Assembly (NCBI RefSeq): GCF_002752355.1
Contig: NZ_MRAV01000014.1
Coordinates: 372,001 to 436,000, forward strand
DNA from: Leucobacter sp. OLIS6
GTDB taxonomy: Bacteria; Actinomycetota; Actinomycetes; Actinomycetales; Microbacteriaceae
DNA length: 64,000 nt
Direction of reading: 5' to 3'
Each line of letters opens with the position of its first letter. Position 1 is the first letter of the stretch. The notes under the pieces were generated by a model. The model saw only the letters and a program-made list of their open reading frames with translations. It searched no databases and was not told the DNA's origin. A program made the position numbers and the translations under genes. Positions 33,127-43,445 of the stretch are shown here, piece after piece.

Positions 33127-33380
33127 GCCTCGGACTCCCCCTCGCGTTCGGCGAGGAACCCGCCATGCGTTTCACCTGCTCGCGCGCCGGCTGCACCGAT
33201 GCCGCGACGAGCGCGATCCGCTGGCGCAATCCCAAGATCCATACCGAAGACCGGCGCAAGACCTGGTTGGCCTGCGATGCGCACCTGGAGGTGCTGCGCG
33301 ACTTCCTCGCCGCGCGCGACTTCCCGCTCGCGGTCGTGCCGGTGGGCGAACTCGACGATGCGGAGGCCAGCGACCGATGA
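33123..33380 (+). CDS. small zinc-binding protein conserved next to surf1
   Basis: The 85-residue cytoplasmic protein has Cys residues in FTCSRAGC and LACDAHLE that could bind a metal (C-x4-C and C-x2-H). Homologues beside DUF3099 and surf1 in actinobacteria are often labelled acetone carboxylase, which is doubtful. It starts at GTG and overlaps both neighbours by 4 bp. A helper role in oxidase assembly is only suggested by context. Confidence 0.75.
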   Translation: MSLGLPLAFGEEPAMRFTCSRAGCTDAATSAIRWRNPKIHTEDRRKTWLACDAHLEVLRDFLAARDFPLAVVPVGELDDAEASDR

Positions 33381-34225
33381 CCGCCGAAATCGGGTGGAGC
33401 TTCCTCCGCAGCCGCCGCTGGCTGGGCTACTTCGCGCTGTTCGCGGTCTTCGCCGTCGCCTGCGTGCTGCTCGGCAACTGGCAGTTCGAGCGACGGGCCG
33501 AGGCCCGCGCCGAGATCAACCGTCTCGACGCGAACTACGCCGCCGCCGCGGTTCCGCTCGACGAGATCGTGACCGATCCCGCGAAGTTCGACGAAGACCG
33601 CATGAAGTGGCACCCGGTCGAACTGCGCGGCGAATACATCGGCGACACCTACCTCGCGCGCAATCGCCCGGGCGAGGGTCGCGTCGGATCCGATCTGATC
33701 CAGGCGTTCCGGCTCGACGACGGCCGCGTCTTCTTCATCGACCGGGGCTGGGTTCCGGTCGACGGCAACCAGGCCGTTCCGAAGGATCTGCCGCGCGGCC
33801 CCGAGGGCGAGGTCGAGGTGCAGGCGCGGCTCCGCGCGAGCGAGCCCTCCATCGCGGGACGCAGCAGCACGGGCCACACCGTCGCGAGCATCGACGTGCC
33901 CGAGCTGATCGAGCTCGCGGGGGTGACCGGGGAGGTCTACTCCGCGTCCTACGGTCAGCTCATCTCGGAGACCCCGAGCGCGAAGATCGGAACCCTCCCG
34001 CCGAAGCCCGAGCGCGACGAGGGTCCGCATCTCTCCTACGCCCTCCAGTGGTACGTCTTCATCCTCATCGCCCTGATCGGCGTCGGCTACGCCGCGCGTC
34101 AGGAGTACCGCACGCTGAACGCCGACGGCGAGGCCGTGCGCCGCCAGGACGAACGCAGTGCACGACGCAAGCAGCGACGCGGGCCCAGCGACGCCGATGA
34201 GGAAGACGCGATGCTCGATGCGTGA
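33377..34225 (+). CDS. SURF1 family cytochrome oxidase assembly protein
   Basis: This membrane protein helps place heme in cytochrome c oxidase subunit I. The 282-residue sequence has the SURF1 plan: one membrane helix near the N-terminus (about 18-36), an outer domain with GEYIGDTYLARNRPGEG and FIDRGWVP, and a second helix (about 222-240). A charged cytoplasmic tail follows. ctaA and ctaB elsewhere in the window serve the same oxidase. Confidence 0.92.
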   Translation: MTAEIGWSFLRSRRWLGYFALFAVFAVACVLLGNWQFERRAEARAEINRLDANYAAAAVPLDEIVTDPAKFDEDRMKWHPVELRGEYIGDTYLARNRPGEGRVGSDLIQAFRLDDGRVFFIDRGWVPVDGNQAVPKDLPRGPEGEVEVQARLRASEPSIAGRSSTGHTVASIDVPELIELAGVTGEVYSASYGQLISETPSAKIGTLPPKPERDEGPHLSYALQWYVFILIALIGVGYAARQEYRTLNADGEAVRRQDERSARRKQRRGPSDADEEDAMLDA

Positions 34226-35096
34226 CCGCGCGATGGATTCGACCGTGCGCGGCGGCCGGGTGCGGCCTGTCCGCCGCCGGCGCGCGGCGCTCGCCGCGGT
34301 ACTGGGACTCGCCGTGCTGCTGCCGCCGTTGCTCTCGGCCTGCGCGCCCGAGCCCGACGCGCAGGCGACCCGGAGCTCGCTGTCGAAGGTGACGGAGCCC
34401 GCCGCTCCCCCGAAGGCCGCCGAGAAGTTCGACGCGAAGAAGCATCCGGCCCCCGTCGCCCAGCCCGAATACTGCACCGCGTATCTCGTCATCACCGCGC
34501 GCGGCACGGGTGAGCCCATGGACAACCAGCTCGTCACCCCGGTCGCTCGTCGCATCGCCGAGGCGCGCCCCGGTGAGATGCTCACGGCGAACCTGTTCTA
34601 CCCGGCGGACACCGACATCAACGAGGGCGGCACCGAGGGCGTGCGCCGGCTGATCGATCAGCTCAACGTTCAGGCGGAGCACTGCCCCGATCAGCGGACG
34701 ATCCTGCTCGGGTATTCCCAGGGCGCTTTCGTCATCGGGGACGCGCTCGCGGAGCCGAAGGACCGGCTGATCGGTGAGACGGTCGGCGAGCTCGATGCAG
34801 CGGCGAAGGATCGGATCCTCGCGGTGGTCCTCTACGGGGATCCCCGCTTCGCGGGCGGCGAACCCTACGACGTCGGCACCTTCGACGAGAAGGTCGGCGG
34901 GATCCTCCCCCGTCGTGCCGGCGTGCTCGCGCCGTTCGCGGACCGCATCCGCGACTACTGCGTCAAGAACGACTTCGTCTGCCAGGCCAGCGACTCGTTG
35001 GACGAGAAGGGTCACGTGTCGTACTACCGCAACGGCATGCAGGCCGAGGGCGCCGCGTTCGTCATCGGCCTGCTCGGCCCGCGCGAGCGGCGCTGA
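34218..35096 (+). CDS. cutinase-family lipoprotein
   Basis: The 292-residue protein has an N-terminal signal (about 20-43) ending in a lipobox LSAC, so it is probably anchored outside the membrane. The enzymatic part follows the cutinase plan: ARGTGEPMDNQ, nucleophile GYSQGA, acid around DPRFAGG...YCVKNDFVCQ and the late HVSYYRNG histidine. Substrate is unknown; esters of lipids or polyesters are typical. The chosen ATG 34218 overlaps surf1; ATG 34233 is also possible. Confidence 0.8.
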   Translation: MRDRAMDSTVRGGRVRPVRRRRAALAAVLGLAVLLPPLLSACAPEPDAQATRSSLSKVTEPAAPPKAAEKFDAKKHPAPVAQPEYCTAYLVITARGTGEPMDNQLVTPVARRIAEARPGEMLTANLFYPADTDINEGGTEGVRRLIDQLNVQAEHCPDQRTILLGYSQGAFVIGDALAEPKDRLIGETVGELDAAAKDRILAVVLYGDPRFAGGEPYDVGTFDEKVGGILPRRAGVLAPFADRIRDYCVKNDFVCQASDSLDEKGHVSYYRNGMQAEGAAFVIGLLGPRERR

Positions 35097-35108
35097 AGCT
35101 CGCGCCGC

Positions 35109-35804
35109 TCACCGACCGTGCAGGCTCCGCAGTCGAAAGCCGGTGAATCCGATCGCCAGGAGGAAGAGCAGGACGAATGCGATCGGGAAGCCGACGCCGA
35201 ACGGAACCGCTGCCGCGAATGAGAAAGTAGCAGACGGGACGAGACCCAAGGGCACGCCCCCGACCAGGGCCGCACCGAGTCCGGCTCCGAACATCGCCAT
35301 CCGGTCAGGGCGCGCCGGCGCTGCAGGGCTGGTCAGCAGCGTCCGCGGCACCACGACTGTCCCGAGCGCGCTGACCAGGCCCAGGGGAATCGCCGGGATG
35401 AGGAGTGGAAGGACGGCATACAGGGAACCGCCGAGGACCTCCGCGGGGCGAGCGAGCCGATCGGCGAGCAGAATCGCCCCAGCGATCACGAGAAAGCCGC
35501 CGGCGCACCAGACGCCAGTCCAGAGCGCCGCAGCGGGAAATCGAGGCCGCGATTCATCTTGTGGGCGGTCGGTTCGCGGCCTCGAATTGAGGGCACGGGC
35601 AAGCAGCCCGAGCACGGCCCCCAGAGTCAATCCGCCGAATAGGGCGGGAAGCCAGATGAGCGCATAGAACCACCCGATACCGCCACTACCACCGGCATCT
35701 TCGGCGTGCTGGACGACCCCGTAGATCGTCGCCGACCCGACCGCCAGAACGGTACTCCAGTAGATCCAGGCAGCGACTCCGCGCCGCAGCACGTCACTTC
35801 CCAT
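35109..35804 (-). CDS. polytopic membrane protein of unknown function
   Basis: The 231-residue protein has about six hydrophobic helices (near 12-30, 45-67, 90-115, 125-145, 165-190, 200-222). No family motif is recognised. Its ATG lies inside the end of a small upstream frame (stop at 35794-35796), a sign of former translational coupling. It faces the cutinase gene. Confidence 0.75.
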   Translation of the reverse strand: MGSDVLRRGVAAWIYWSTVLAVGSATIYGVVQHAEDAGGSGGIGWFYALIWLPALFGGLTLGAVLGLLARALNSRPRTDRPQDESRPRFPAAALWTGVWCAGGFLVIAGAILLADRLARPAEVLGGSLYAVLPLLIPAIPLGLVSALGTVVVPRTLLTSPAAPARPDRMAMFGAGLGAALVGGVPLGLVPSATFSFAAAVPFGVGFPIAFVLLFLLAIGFTGFRLRSLHGR

Positions 35805-35969
35805 ACCGGTGTACGACCTTCTTCAGGTTCTCCGCCTGCCGGCTCCACGTATCCCCTGCGCCGATGCCGACCCCGCCGGCGACGATTCGATTCGCGTCCG
35901 TCGCGTGCGCGACTTGCCGGATGCCGCCCGGTGCATCTCCCCCAGGTTGTACGAGATGGATTGAGCCAT
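35794..35969 (-). pseudogene. frameshifted small gene upstream of the membrane protein
   Basis: From ATG 35969 the frame reads MAQSI and then drifts. A different frame opens after codon 5 and gives a plausible sequence (HLVQPGGDAPGGIRQVAHAT, later DTWSRQAENLKKVVHRYGK) to the TGA at 35794. Restoring 4 bp, one extra copy of ATCC where only one remains, would give a 59-residue protein. Loss of a tandem tetramer is a simple explanation. A short functional frame with an unseen start is the alternative. Confidence 0.5.
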
Positions 35970-35989
35970 GCCGTTAGCCTAGTATCTCG

Positions 35990-37588
35990 CTACGCCAGCT
36001 CGATGAGCTCCAGGTACTCCTTCGACCAGTGGTCCTCGGTCGCGTCGGGCATGATCAGCACGCGCTCGGGGTTCAGCGCCTCGACGGCACCGGGGTCGTG
36101 CGAGACGAGCACGACAGCGCCCGAGAAGTGCGCGAGCGCGTCGAGCACCTCCTCGCGGCTGGCCGGGTCGAGGTTGTTCGTGGGCTCGTCGAGCAGCAGC
36201 ACGTTCGCGCTCGACACCACGAGCATCGCGAGCGCGAGTCGGGTCTTCTCGCCGCCCGACAGCACGCCGGCCGGCTTGTGCACGTCGTCGCCGGTGAACA
36301 GGAACGAGCCGAGCACGCGTCGCGCTTCCGTCTCGGTGAGGTGCTGCGACACGGAGATCATGTTCTGCAGCACGCTCGCCTTCACGTCGAGCGTCTCGTG
36401 CTCCTGCGCGTAGTAGCCGACCTTCAGGCCGTGGCCTGCGACGAGGCCGCCCGTGTCGGGCTCGTCGACGCCGGCCAGCAGGCGCAGCAGCGTCGTCTTG
36501 CCCGCACCGTTGAGCCCGAGCACGACGACCTTCGATCCGCGGTCGATCGCGAGATCGACACCGGCGAAGATCTCGAGCGAACCGTAGGACTTCGACAGCC
36601 CCTCGGCCATGAGCGGGGTCTTGCCGCACGGCGCGGGATCCGGGAACCGGAGCTTCGCGACGCGCTCCACCTGGCGGACCTCGTCGAGGCCGGAGAGCAT
36701 CCGCTCGGCGCGCGCGACCATCTGGTGCGCGGCCGCGGCCTTCGACGCCTTCGCGCCGAACTTCGCCGCCTGATCCTTGAGCGCCGTCGCCTTCTTCTCG
36801 ACGTTGGCGCGCTCCTTCCGGCGGCGCTCCTCATCGGCGGCGCGCTGGCGCAGGTAGAGCTTCCAGTTCATGTTGTAGATGTCGATGACCTGGCGGTTCG
36901 CGTCGAGGTAGAAGACGCGGTTCACCGTCTCGCCCACGAGGTCGATGTCGTGGCTGATCACGATGACGCCGGCCTTCGAGTTCTTGAGGAACTCGCGCAA
37001 CCACACGATCGAATCGGCGTCGAGGTGGTTCGTCGGCTCGTCGAGGATCATCGTGTCGGCGTCCGAGAACAGGATGCGCGCGAGCTCGATGCGGCGGCGC
37101 TGACCGCCCGACAGCGTCTTGAGCTGCTGGTCGAGGATCCGGTCGGGCAGCCCGAGGTTGTGCGAGATCGAGGCGGCCTCGGACTCCGCGGCGTACCCGC
37201 CGAGCGCCTGGAAGCGGTCCGTCAGGTTGCCGAAGCGCTTCATCGCCTTCTCCGCGACGGCGGGATCGTCGGAGGCCATGTCCTCGGTGGCCTTCTCGAT
37301 GTTCTGCTGCAGCGTGCCGAGCCCGCGGGCGTCGAGGATCCGGTGCCTGGCGATCTGCTCGGGATCGCCGGTGCGGGGGTCCTGCGGCAGGAAGCCGAGC
37401 TCCCCCGAGATGGTGATCTTGCCCTCGGCGGGCTGCAGCTCACCCGACAGGGTACGGGTGAGCGTCGTCTTGCCGGCGCCGTTGCGTCCGACCAGGCCGA
37501 TCTTGTCGCCCGGGTTCACCCGGAACGTCACTCCCGACATGAGGCGTCGGGCGCCGACGTCGATCGCGAGATCCTCGACGGTGATCAT
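35990..37588 (-). CDS. ABC-F family ATPase
   Basis: The 532-residue soluble protein has two ABC cassettes: Walker A GRNGAGKTT (near 35) and GLNGAGKTT (near 365), signatures LSGGQRRR and LSGGEKTR, Walker B DEPTNHLD and DEPTNNLD. A charged linker (about 240-300) sits between, as in ABC-F factors that act on ribosomes. It may be a translation factor (EttA/Uup type) or a resistance protein; the subgroup is not settled. Confidence 0.92.
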   Translation of the reverse strand: MITVEDLAIDVGARRLMSGVTFRVNPGDKIGLVGRNGAGKTTLTRTLSGELQPAEGKITISGELGFLPQDPRTGDPEQIARHRILDARGLGTLQQNIEKATEDMASDDPAVAEKAMKRFGNLTDRFQALGGYAAESEAASISHNLGLPDRILDQQLKTLSGGQRRRIELARILFSDADTMILDEPTNHLDADSIVWLREFLKNSKAGVIVISHDIDLVGETVNRVFYLDANRQVIDIYNMNWKLYLRQRAADEERRRKERANVEKKATALKDQAAKFGAKASKAAAAHQMVARAERMLSGLDEVRQVERVAKLRFPDPAPCGKTPLMAEGLSKSYGSLEIFAGVDLAIDRGSKVVVLGLNGAGKTTLLRLLAGVDEPDTGGLVAGHGLKVGYYAQEHETLDVKASVLQNMISVSQHLTETEARRVLGSFLFTGDDVHKPAGVLSGGEKTRLALAMLVVSSANVLLLDEPTNNLDPASREEVLDALAHFSGAVVLVSHDPGAVEALNPERVLIMPDATEDHWSKEYLELIELA

Positions 37589-37615
37589 GGTGTTCTCTCC
37601 TGCACTTGTATCTGC

Positions 37616-37659
37616 GCGCCGAGGCCCGGGACGAGTCTCCTCGTCCCGGGCCTCGGCGC
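37616..37659 (-). terminator. terminator of the suf operon
   Basis: A perfect 20-bp stem (37616-37635 with 37640-37659) closes a TCTC loop, 17 bp after the stop of the MIP18-like gene. It separates the suf operon from the ABC-F gene downstream. Confidence 0.88.
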
Positions 37660-37675
37660 TGAGCAGGCTCGCGAA

Positions 37676-38020
37676 TCAGATCGCGAAGCCCAAAGCTCTC
37701 ATCATATCCCGACCGTCGTCGGTGATCCGCTCGGGCGTCCACGGCGGCATCCACACCCAGTTGATGCGGAAGGCCGTGACGAGGCCGTCGAGCGCCTCGG
37801 CGATGTCGTTCTCGATCACGTCGGTCAGCGGGCAGCCGGCGCTCGTCAGCGTCATGCTGATGACCAGCGCGTCGTGCTCGTCGTCGAAGGCCAGGTCGTA
37901 GATCAAGCCCAGGTCGACGATGTTGACGCCGAGCTCGGGGTCCGAGACGTCCTTCAGCGCTTCGAGCGCCTGCTCCCGGAACTCCGGGTCGATCGACGTG
38001 GTGGTGGCGGAGTCGCTCAT
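37676..38020 (-). CDS. MIP18/DUF59 iron-sulfur assembly factor (SufT-like)
   Basis: The 114-residue protein helps insert or mature Fe-S clusters. It has the family core: DPELGVNIVDLGLIYDL and the conserved SAGCPLTDVIE with its single reactive cysteine. It is the last gene of the suf operon, 9 bp after sufC. Actinobacterial suf operons commonly end in this gene. Confidence 0.92.
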   Translation of the reverse strand: MSDSATTTSIDPEFREQALEALKDVSDPELGVNIVDLGLIYDLAFDDEHDALVISMTLTSAGCPLTDVIENDIAEALDGLVTAFRINWVWMPPWTPERITDDGRDMMRALGFAI

Positions 38021-38029
38021 GCTCGCAGC

Positions 38030-38791
<762 letters not shown>

Positions 38792-38794
38792 GGT

Positions 38795-39121
38795 TCAAAT
38801 CTCTTTCGTAACAGTGGGATCGATGTACACGTCACCGTCTTCGATTTCGACGACGAAGACGGGAACCGGCTCGTAGGCCGGGAGGTTCTGCGGTGCGCCG
38901 GTGCGGAGCGAGAAGGCCGAGCCGTGCGCCCAGCACTCGAGCGTGTCGTCCTCGACGAACCCCTCGGAGAGGCTGATCTGGCCGTGGGTGCAGGTGTCGC
39001 CGATGGCGTGCACCTCCCCCTGGCTGTCGAGCACGACGGCGATCGGCACGCCGTCGATCTCGACGCGGACCGCCTGGTCCTGCGTGAGGTCGGCGAGCGC
39101 CAGAGCCTTCTGTCGGGTCAC
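38795..39121 (-). CDS. Rieske-type [2Fe-2S] ferredoxin in the suf operon
   Basis: The 108-residue protein has both Rieske motifs, C-T-H-G in GDTCTHGQISL and C-W-A-H-G in LECWAHGSAF, giving the two cysteines and two histidines for a [2Fe-2S] cluster. Similar proteins in actinobacterial suf operons are called non-haem iron oxygenase ferredoxin subunit, but they probably deliver electrons for cluster assembly. It starts at GTG 39121, overlapping the sufD stop. Confidence 0.88.
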   Translation of the reverse strand: MTRQKALALADLTQDQAVRVEIDGVPIAVVLDSQGEVHAIGDTCTHGQISLSEGFVEDDTLECWAHGSAFSLRTGAPQNLPAYEPVPVFVVEIEDGDVYIDPTVTKEI

Positions 39122-40308
39122 GAGCGCACGCTCGCGGCGAGCTCCGCCTCGATGGCGTCGTTCAGACGCTCCTCGGTCGCGGCATCGCCGATCTGGGCGA
39201 TCACCTCGAGCAGGAAGCCGCGGACGACGAGCTTGCGCGCCTCTTCCGCCGAGATGCCACGGCTCTGGAGGTAGAAGATGTGCTCGTCGTCGAAGCGGCC
39301 CGTCGCGGAGGCGTGTCCCGCACCCTCGATGTTGCCGGTCTCGATCTCGAGGTTCGGGATCGAATCCGCCCGGGTGCCCTCGGAGAGTACGAGGTTGCGG
39401 TTCTGCTCGTAGCTGTCGGTGCCGTCGGCGTTCTGCCGGATGAGCACGTCGCCGATCCACACGGTGTGCGCGCCCTCGCCCTGCAGCGCGCCCTTGTAGG
39501 TGACGCGACTGCGGGTGTGGGGAGCGTCGTGATCCATGTAGACCTGGTGCTCGAGGTGCTGGCCCGCATCGGCGAAGTAGGCGCCGAGCGCCTCGCCGTT
39601 GGCGCCCTCGTGATCGAGGTGGATCGAGGGGTTGAGGCGCACCACGGAACCGCCGAGCGACACCACGATGTGGGTGAGCGACGCGTCGCGACCCACGGTG
39701 GCGTAGTGGCTGGCGAGGTGGATCGCCTCGTCGTCCCACTGCTGGACGCTGACGACGGTCAGCTTCGCGCCGTCGCCGACGACGATCTCGACGTTCTCGG
39801 TGAGGTTCGCGTCGCCCGCGTTCTCGAGGATCACGAGACCCTGCGACTGCGGTGCGGCCTCGATCACGGTGTGCGCGGCGCGCTCCGCGTGGTCGAGCGC
39901 GTCGCGGCGGACGATCGCGGTGACCGTCTCGTCGCCCGAGATGGTCACGAGGTGCGCCTCGCCGAACGCGGTCCAGGCGTTCGCCGCACCCCGCTCCTCG
40001 GGGGTGCCCGCGCGGCCGATGCGGGCGTCGTCACGGCCGATCCACTCGCTCGAGACGCCGGCGACCTCGGTCACCGACACCGGGAGGCGCGAACCGTCGA
40101 GCGCACCGTCGAGCAGACCCTGGAACTTCGCGATGGGCGCGAACTTCCAGGTGGCCTCGCGGCCGGTGACCTGCGGGAAATCGGCGACATCGGTCGAGGT
40201 GAACCGATCGGATCGGGTCTGCACCGGGATCTTGCGGTCCCAGCCGCCGTCCGAGTGCGCCACGGCGCCGTGCTGAGCGGGGTCCATCGTTGCTGCAGCG
40301 TTCGTCAT
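39118..40308 (-). CDS. sufD: SUF scaffold subunit SufD
   Basis: SufD pairs with SufB and SufC in the cluster scaffold. The 396-residue protein has the beta-helix core and C-terminal SufBD region: HQVYMDHDAPHTRSRVTYKG and GAGHASATGRFDDEHIFYLQ, with the conserved histidine in HASATG. Its ATG overlaps the sufB stop as TAATG, so translation is coupled. Confidence 0.95.
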   Translation of the reverse strand: MTNAAATMDPAQHGAVAHSDGGWDRKIPVQTRSDRFTSTDVADFPQVTGREATWKFAPIAKFQGLLDGALDGSRLPVSVTEVAGVSSEWIGRDDARIGRAGTPEERGAANAWTAFGEAHLVTISGDETVTAIVRRDALDHAERAAHTVIEAAPQSQGLVILENAGDANLTENVEIVVGDGAKLTVVSVQQWDDEAIHLASHYATVGRDASLTHIVVSLGGSVVRLNPSIHLDHEGANGEALGAYFADAGQHLEHQVYMDHDAPHTRSRVTYKGALQGEGAHTVWIGDVLIRQNADGTDSYEQNRNLVLSEGTRADSIPNLEIETGNIEGAGHASATGRFDDEHIFYLQSRGISAEEARKLVVRGFLLEVIAQIGDAATEERLNDAIEAELAASVRS

Positions 40309-41735
40309 TATCCGACGGATCCTTCCATGCCCATCTCGATGAGCTTGTTCAGTTCGAGCGCGTACTCCATGGGCAGCTCTCGGGCGATCGGCTCGATGAA
40401 GCCGCGGACGATCATGGCCATTGCCTCTTCTTCGGCGAGCCCGCGACTCATCAGGTAGAAGAGCTGCTCCTCGCTGACCCGCGAGACGGTCGCCTCGTGG
40501 CCGAGCTCGGCATCGTCCGTGCGGATGTCGATAGCCGGGTAGGTGTCGCTGCGCGAGATGGTGTCGACGAGCAGCGCGTCGCAGACGACCGAGTTGGCGG
40601 CGTGGTGCGCGCTCGCCTCCACGCGGACCTCGCCGCGGTATCCCGTGCGGCCGCCGCCGCGCGCGATCGACTTCGCGAGGATCGACGACTTGGTGTGGGG
40701 TGCGAGGTGGATCATCTTCGCGCCCGTGTCCTGGTGCTGGCCGGGGCCGGCGAAGGCGACCGAGAGGGTCTCGCCCTTCGCGTGCTCGCCGGTCAGGTAG
40801 ATCGACGGGTACTTCATGGTGACCTTGGAGCCGATGTTGCCGTCGACCCACTCCATGGTCGCGCCCGCCTCGGCGACGGCGCGCTTGGTGACCAGGTTGT
40901 AGACGTTGTTCGACCAGTTCTGGATCGTCGTGTAGCGCACGCGGGCGTTCTTCTTCACGATGATCTCGACGACGGCCGAGTGCAGCGAATCGCTCTTGTA
41001 GATCGGAGCGGTGCAGCCCTCGATGTAGTGGACGTAGCTGTCCTCGTCGGCGATGATGAGCGTGCGCTCGAACTGGCCCATGTTCTCCGTGTTGATGCGG
41101 AAGTAGGCCTGCAGGGGGATCTCGACGTGCACGCCCTTGGGGACGTAGACGAAGGAGCCGCCCGACCAGACGGCGGTGTTCAGCGCAGCGAACTTGTTGT
41201 CGCCGGAGGGGATGACGGTGCCGAAGTACTCCTCGAAGATCTCGGGGTGCTCACGCAGCGCGGTGTCGGTGTCGAGGAAGATGACTCCCTGCTCCTCCAG
41301 ATCCTCGCGGATCTGGTGGTAGACGACCTCCGACTCGTACTGGGCAGCGACGCCCGCGACGAGGCGCTGACGCTCGGCCTCGGGGATCCCGAGGCGCTCG
41401 TAGGTCTCCTTGATCTCCTCGGGAAGCTCCTCCCAGGAGGTCGCCTGCTTCTCGGTGGAGCGCACGAAGTACTTGATGTTGTCGAAGTCGATCTCGGAGA
41501 GGTCGGCTCCCCAGCCGGGCATCGGCTTCCGGTCGAAGATCTGCAGAGCCTTCAGGCGTCGCTGCAGCATCCATTCGGGCTCGTTCTTGAGCGCCGAGAT
41601 ATTGCGCACGACGGCTTCGCTGAGGCCGCGCTGCGCCGCAGCGCCGGCTTCATCGGCATCGTGCCAGCCGAACTCGTATACGCCCAAGCCCTCGAGCTCG
41701 GGCCGGTCAATCAGCACCTCTGGCATGGCTTCCAT
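40308..41735 (-). CDS. sufB: SUF scaffold subunit SufB
   Basis: SufB is the main scaffold on which Fe-S clusters form. The 475-residue protein has the usual family length, the cluster-related cysteine in [12 protein letters not shown], and the C-terminal [20 protein letters not shown] region. It is the first gene of the operon sufB-sufD-Rieske-sufC-sufT. No SufR gene is adjacent in the window. The 272 bp between it and ctaA must contain divergent promoters; I could not assign boxes with confidence. Confidence 0.96.
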   Translation of the reverse strand: MEAMPEVLIDRPELEGLGVYEFGWHDADEAGAAAQRGLSEAVVRNISALKNEPEWMLQRRLKALQIFDRKPMPGWGADLSEIDFDNIKYFVRSTEKQATSWEELPEEIKETYERLGIPEAERQRLVAGVAAQYESEVVYHQIREDLEEQGVIFLDTDTALREHPEIFEEYFGTVIPSGDNKFAALNTAVWSGGSFVYVPKGVHVEIPLQAYFRINTENMGQFERTLIIADEDSYVHYIEGCTAPIYKSDSLHSAVVEIIVKKNARVRYTTIQNWSNNVYNLVTKRAVAEAGATMEWVDGNIGSKVTMKYPSIYLTGEHAKGETLSVAFAGPGQHQDTGAKMIHLAPHTKSSILAKSIARGGGRTGYRGEVRVEASAHHAANSVVCDALLVDTISRSDTYPAIDIRTDDAELGHEATVSRVSEEQLFYLMSRGLAEEEAMAMIVRGFIEPIARELPMEYALELNKLIEMGMEGSVG

Positions 41736-42007
41736 CCCTCGATCGTCTCCGCGCGGGAACCCGACGCGAGACCGGAGGGATCCGGCCCTCGGAGCGCGAC
41801 CGCGCCCTGCGAGTTCCCTGCAGCGGTGCAGTAGTCTGGGCCGTGAGCGGCCGTGACTCCGAGACCGCAGGTGCTGGGCACCGCGCTCCGGGTCGCCGCA
41901 CGCAACCTCAACTCACCATTCTACAGACTCACTGTGAAAACGGGAGAGGTGCGCCGCGGTTCGACGAACCCGGTCCGCTCGTTCCCAGCATCGAGAGGAA
42001 TTCAACC

Positions 42008-42940
42008 GTGTCGAGCGCGAGCACCGTCTCCCCCGCATCCGATTCGCCCGCGGCGGGTCCGACCTTCCGCGCCTCGCGCTTCCTGCGCATCGCCGCGTGG
42101 GTGTCCTTCGTGCTGAACGCGACGATCATCGCGACCGGCGGCGCCGTCCGCCTCACCGGCTCCGGCCTCGGCTGCCCCACCTGGCCGCTCTGCACCGCCG
42201 GCTCGCTGGTCCCCACCGATGAGCTGAGCTACCACTCGCTCATCGAGTTCGGCAACCGCACCATCTCGGGTCCGCTGCTCGTCTTCGCGATCCTCGTCGC
42301 GATCCTCAGCTGGCGCATCCGCGCGGTCCGCCGCGACCTCTTCACCCTCTCGGTCGTCGTCCTCGTCCTCGTGCTCGTCCAGGCCCTTGTCGGCGGCGTC
42401 ATCGTGTGGCTGCACCTGAACGCGAACCTCGTCAGCTTCCACTACATCGTCTCGCTCGTTCTCGTCTGCCTCACCGCCGCGTACATCGCGCGCATGTACG
42501 AGGCTCCCGGTGCTCGCGAGCGCGCCGTGCCGAAGCCCTTCGCGATCCTCACGCACATCACCACCTTCGTCATGGCGATCCTCGTGGTGGTCGGCGTGCT
42601 CACGACCGGAGCGGGCCCGCACTCGGGCGATGCCGATATCCAGCGCCACGGCCTCGACGCCTCGATCCTCGCGCACGTGCACGCGTGGCCCGGATACATC
42701 TCGTTCGCCCTCGTGGCCGTGCTCTTCGGCTGGGCCATCACCCGCGAGCTCCGTCCCCGCCGCTGGACCGCCGCATTGCTCGGCCTGCTCATCGTGCAGA
42801 TCATCGTCGGCGTCTACCAGTCGCGTTCGGGTCTGCCCCCGCTGGCCGTCGGCGTGCACATGGTGCTCGCCTCGCTCACGGCGGCGACCATGACCATCGT
42901 CGTGCTGCGGCTGAAGCGGCCGGTGGCGGCGAACGGCTGA
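42008..42940 (+). CDS. ctaA: heme A synthase
   Basis: It oxidises heme O to heme A for cytochrome c oxidase. The 310-residue protein has about eight membrane helices and the conserved heme-ligand histidines in EFGNRTISG-proximal SYHSLIEF, WLHLNANLVSFHY, HVHAWPGY and GVHMVLAS. Cysteines in LGCPTWPLC fit the redox pair of the type. The likely start is GTG 42008. It works with CtaB encoded at 50378. Confidence 0.93.
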   Translation: MSSASTVSPASDSPAAGPTFRASRFLRIAAWVSFVLNATIIATGGAVRLTGSGLGCPTWPLCTAGSLVPTDELSYHSLIEFGNRTISGPLLVFAILVAILSWRIRAVRRDLFTLSVVVLVLVLVQALVGGVIVWLHLNANLVSFHYIVSLVLVCLTAAYIARMYEAPGARERAVPKPFAILTHITTFVMAILVVVGVLTTGAGPHSGDADIQRHGLDASILAHVHAWPGYISFALVAVLFGWAITRELRPRRWTAALLGLLIVQIIVGVYQSRSGLPPLAVGVHMVLASLTAATMTIVVLRLKRPVAANG

Positions 42941-42950
42941 GGCTCGCCGC

Positions 42951-43445
42951 GTGCGCATCGCGATCGCCGTCGCCGGGTCCCTGCTGGTCCTCGCGTTCGG
43001 ATTCTTCGGGCTCATGGTGATGAACGACTGGGGTCTCGTCGCAGCCAGCCACGAACCGCTGGACCGGACGCTGGACGCGATGCAACGGGCGGGTCAGGAT
43101 CGTGCTCTCGTTCCCGGCGGCATCTTCATCGCGTTGACCGTCGCCGCGGCTGCCGGCCCCGCGTTCGCCGCGCTCAAGTCCAGCGAGCTTCCGTCCTGGG
43201 CGCTCGCGGCGATCTACCTGGCACTGCTCGTGCTCGGCAGCCCCGCCTACTTCATGCTCTCGTTCGCCAATCTGAATTCGATCGGCGATACCTACGCCGA
43301 CTGGGACTCCGAGGCGGTGCACCGCCTCGAAGCCCCGCTCTATCTGACGAGCCTGATCGCGATGATCGTCCTGGTGCTCCTGCTCGCGGTGGTGGGCATC
43401 CGACGTCTGGCGCGTGTCACTCCCGGGGATCGTCCGCAGGTCTGA
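42951..43445 (+). CDS. four-helix membrane protein, unknown
   Basis: The 164-residue protein begins at GTG 42951 and has about four hydrophobic helices (near 3-25, 58-75, 82-102, 135-157). No family is recognised. It follows ctaA by 10 bp, so it may share its mRNA. Its last 29 bp overlap the 3' end of the opposing YihY/BrkB gene. Confidence 0.65.
   Translation: MRIAIAVAGSLLVLAFGFFGLMVMNDWGLVAASHEPLDRTLDAMQRAGQDRALVPGGIFIALTVAAAAGPAFAALKSSELPSWALAAIYLALLVLGSPAYFMLSFANLNSIGDTYADWDSEAVHRLEAPLYLTSLIAMIVLVLLLAVVGIRRLARVTPGDRPQV

Noticed and set aside
43417-43445. Overlap of convergent genes as an error in one stop
   Set aside because: Both frames have normal C-termini, and short convergent overlaps are common in compact genomes.
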